From DASRHT01 sp035293765 (lineage in GTDB: Bacteria; Chloroflexota; Ktedonobacteria; Ktedonobacterales; Ktedonobacteraceae), in NCBI GenBank assembly GCA_035293765.1, contig DATGMF010000041.1:58196-122195 (forward strand): a DNA stretch of 64,000 bases. Direction: 5' to 3'. Numbering within the stretch: position 1 is the first letter of the stretch; each line of letters opens with the position of its first letter. Of this stretch, positions 62,895 to 64,000 are shown in pieces. The notes under the pieces were generated by a model, which searched no databases, was not told where the DNA came from, and saw only the letters and a list, made by a program, of their open reading frames with translations. The position numbers were made by a program, and so were the translations under genes.

Positions 62895-63140
62895 ATGCAA
62901 AGCTTTACGATACCGAACACAGAGAACTCTGAAACTTTTTCGTTTCCAACAGATACCCAAATGCCTCAGCCGATTGTTCCCGTGTTTCTCATCCATACAT
63001 TAGAGCAGCCCTTTTGTGCTCAGCCTTCATGTGCCTGTCATCAGAACCAAGTAGCCGTTACGGCACTTCTGACAGCGATTGACCAGGGAGCACTGGCACT
63101 ACAAGAGATTGTCAATGTGACTGAAGGAAAGCAGAGGTAA
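62895..63140 (+). CDS. Small CxCHxNQ protein 1
   Basis: 81 residues. The N-terminal half is polar; the C-terminal half holds CACHQNQVAVTALLTAIDQG, which resembles CHENQQSITDLNSAIVDG in the next gene product. The shared CHxNQ motif followed by an amphipathic helix suggests one small domain, perhaps metal-binding, duplicated and diverged. AAAGG precedes the ATG. No known family. Confidence 0.6.
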   Translation: MQSFTIPNTENSETFSFPTDTQMPQPIVPVFLIHTLEQPFCAQPSCACHQNQVAVTALLTAIDQGALALQEIVNVTEGKQR

Positions 63141-63144
63141 GGGG

Positions 63145-63387
63145 ATGAGTCACACACAACAACCGGCTGGAACGTCCCGCGACGACGAAGAATACTACGT
63201 CGTTCCAGCCGTCTCCTATGAGGGGAACGATTACCCTGAACATAACGACAATGGTTTTTGTGACAACATGGCCCATGAATGCCACGAAAACCAGCAATCG
63301 ATTACTGACCTCAATAGCGCCATTGTGGACGGTCTCATCACTGCCAATGACGCCGACCGCATCTATCGCGGGAAGACTGTTATATGA
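63145..63387 (+). CDS. Small CxCHxNQ protein 2
   Basis: 80 residues, starting five bases after the stop of its paralogue. Acidic N-terminal part (SRDDEEYYVVPAVSYEGND), then MAHECHENQQSITDLNSAIV and a helical end (ANDADRIYRGKTV). Same motif as the preceding protein. No known family. Confidence 0.6.
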   Translation: MSHTQQPAGTSRDDEEYYVVPAVSYEGNDYPEHNDNGFCDNMAHECHENQQSITDLNSAIVDGLITANDADRIYRGKTVI

Positions 63388-63400
63388 GGGAGGTGCGAGC

Positions 63401-64000
63401 ATGAACAAGCAAACAAGCGCATGGAACTCCCCACAGCAGCTACGACGACAGGCGGTGTATATCCCTGCTGATGTGCTCGACGATGATGCACTCTATACCA
63501 GACGCGCCCCAAGCAGCGTGCGCCGCTATGCGACCACGCTCCCAACATCGGTACAGCCACGGGTGGCTATCCGTGTCACCAGGCACCAGGGACTTCCGCC
63601 CGTGCAACGCGCCTCACGACAGACCGCCGCAGACCCGCAGACAAGACCCGCCCGACGGAAGGCACACTGGCGGCTGCACTGGCTGAATTCTGTGGGACTT
63701 GGCATGCTTGCGACGCTTATGCTTGCAGGAGTTCTGTCCCCCCTGTGGCATTGGTGGCAAGGGGAGCAAGATGCCTTGCAGTATGGCTATCCGCGGACGT
63801 TTCAGTGTGACCAGGATGTCCGACACGGCGGCATGAGTCACTTTCTTGCCGAGAATCTCCACGGGCATATCTTCATCATTGAGATGCAGCCTGGCGACCT
63901 GGCGAAGACGAAACTCTATCAGGGTCCGACCCTCTTCGGACCACAGCCGGATCTGCAACCCGTGACGCTCACCTTTGCGGATGTCAACGGCGATGGCTAC
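63401..64000 (+). CDS. Membrane-anchored protein, N-terminal part (cut by window end)
   Basis: The frame is open for exactly 200 codons from the ATG at 63401 (GGGAGG upstream) to the last base. A long basic, Arg/Pro-rich cytoplasmic region (about 1-95) leads to one membrane helix (NSVGLGMLATLMLAGVLSPL, about 97-117) and an outside domain starting YGYPRTFQCDQDVRHGG. The last visible residues, FADVNGDGY, resemble an FG-GAP/VCBS-type calcium-binding repeat, so the outer part may be a beta-propeller. It follows the two CHxNQ genes by 13 bases and probably belongs to their operon. Confidence 0.7.
   Translation, partial: MNKQTSAWNSPQQLRRQAVYIPADVLDDDALYTRRAPSSVRRYATTLPTSVQPRVAIRVTRHQGLPPVQRASRQTAADPQTRPARRKAHWRLHWLNSVGLGMLATLMLAGVLSPLWHWWQGEQDALQYGYPRTFQCDQDVRHGGMSHFLAENLHGHIFIIEMQPGDLAKTKLYQGPTLFGPQPDLQPVTLTFADVNGDGY

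Overview
The window is most likely chromosomal DNA of a filamentous soil bacterium of the Ktedonobacteria (phylum Chloroflexota). This is an inference from gene content: cytoplasmic zinc-ribbon domains joined to membrane proteins, a Ser/Thr kinase with an extracytoplasmic domain, several F420/flavin LLM oxidoreductases, Pro/Thr-rich linkers, a large amino-sugar and chitin programme, and many short dispersed repeats. No rRNA or other lineage-fixing marker is present.

Layout. 1-9.4 kb: a small HTH protein behind a consensus promoter, an IS200-type transposase with a hairpin, a histidine kinase, a translationally coupled zinc-ribbon protein/Ser-Thr kinase pair, an EamA transporter and a membrane protein. 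9.4-22.5 kb (minus strand): a probable defence operon of three paralogous Eco57I-type DNA methyltransferases and one PLD-domain SNF2 helicase, joined by TAATG overlaps. 22.8-28.5 kb: an MFS transporter, a small membrane protein, tRNA-His with its own promoter, and a second modification pair (DUF1156-like methylase plus PD-(D/E)XK-like protein). 28.5-38.5 kb: housekeeping and redox genes (LLM oxidoreductases, metal-type ABC ATPase, Gfo/Idh, MsrA, alpha/beta hydrolases, P450) and a protein that looks like an H-NOX gas sensor fused to a winged helix. 38.8-40.3 kb: two decayed genes (cheB-like, XRE-like) and a small repeat protein.

40.3-53.9 kb is a coherent amino-sugar recycling locus: NagZ, GlcNAc kinase, MurQ, a GntR/UTRA regulator, NagA, a SIS-type deaminase or isomerase, and a five-gene Dpp/Opp-type ABC transporter ending in a 27-bp hairpin terminator. 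55.7-60.9 kb adds a secreted protein of unknown function, a secreted amidase and a GH18 chitinase. Nearly identical operator-like sequences (AGTGGTCTAGAT next to TTGACA) precede both the transporter and the chitinase, and a related palindrome lies between the regulator and nagA, so the GntR protein probably controls the set. 62-64 kb: another small HTH protein and an operon of small unknown proteins leading into a membrane-anchored protein cut by the window end.

Two dispersed repeat families run through the window. Family A (core GTAGGGGCAAG...CTTGCGCTTGCCC) lies between genes but also inside four reading frames, including the same loop of two methyltransferase paralogues. Family B (core GTAGGGACCCGCTTTAGCGC...GGGCGATTTATCGCC) sits at gene ends; three genes take their TAG stop codon from the first bases of a repeat copy.
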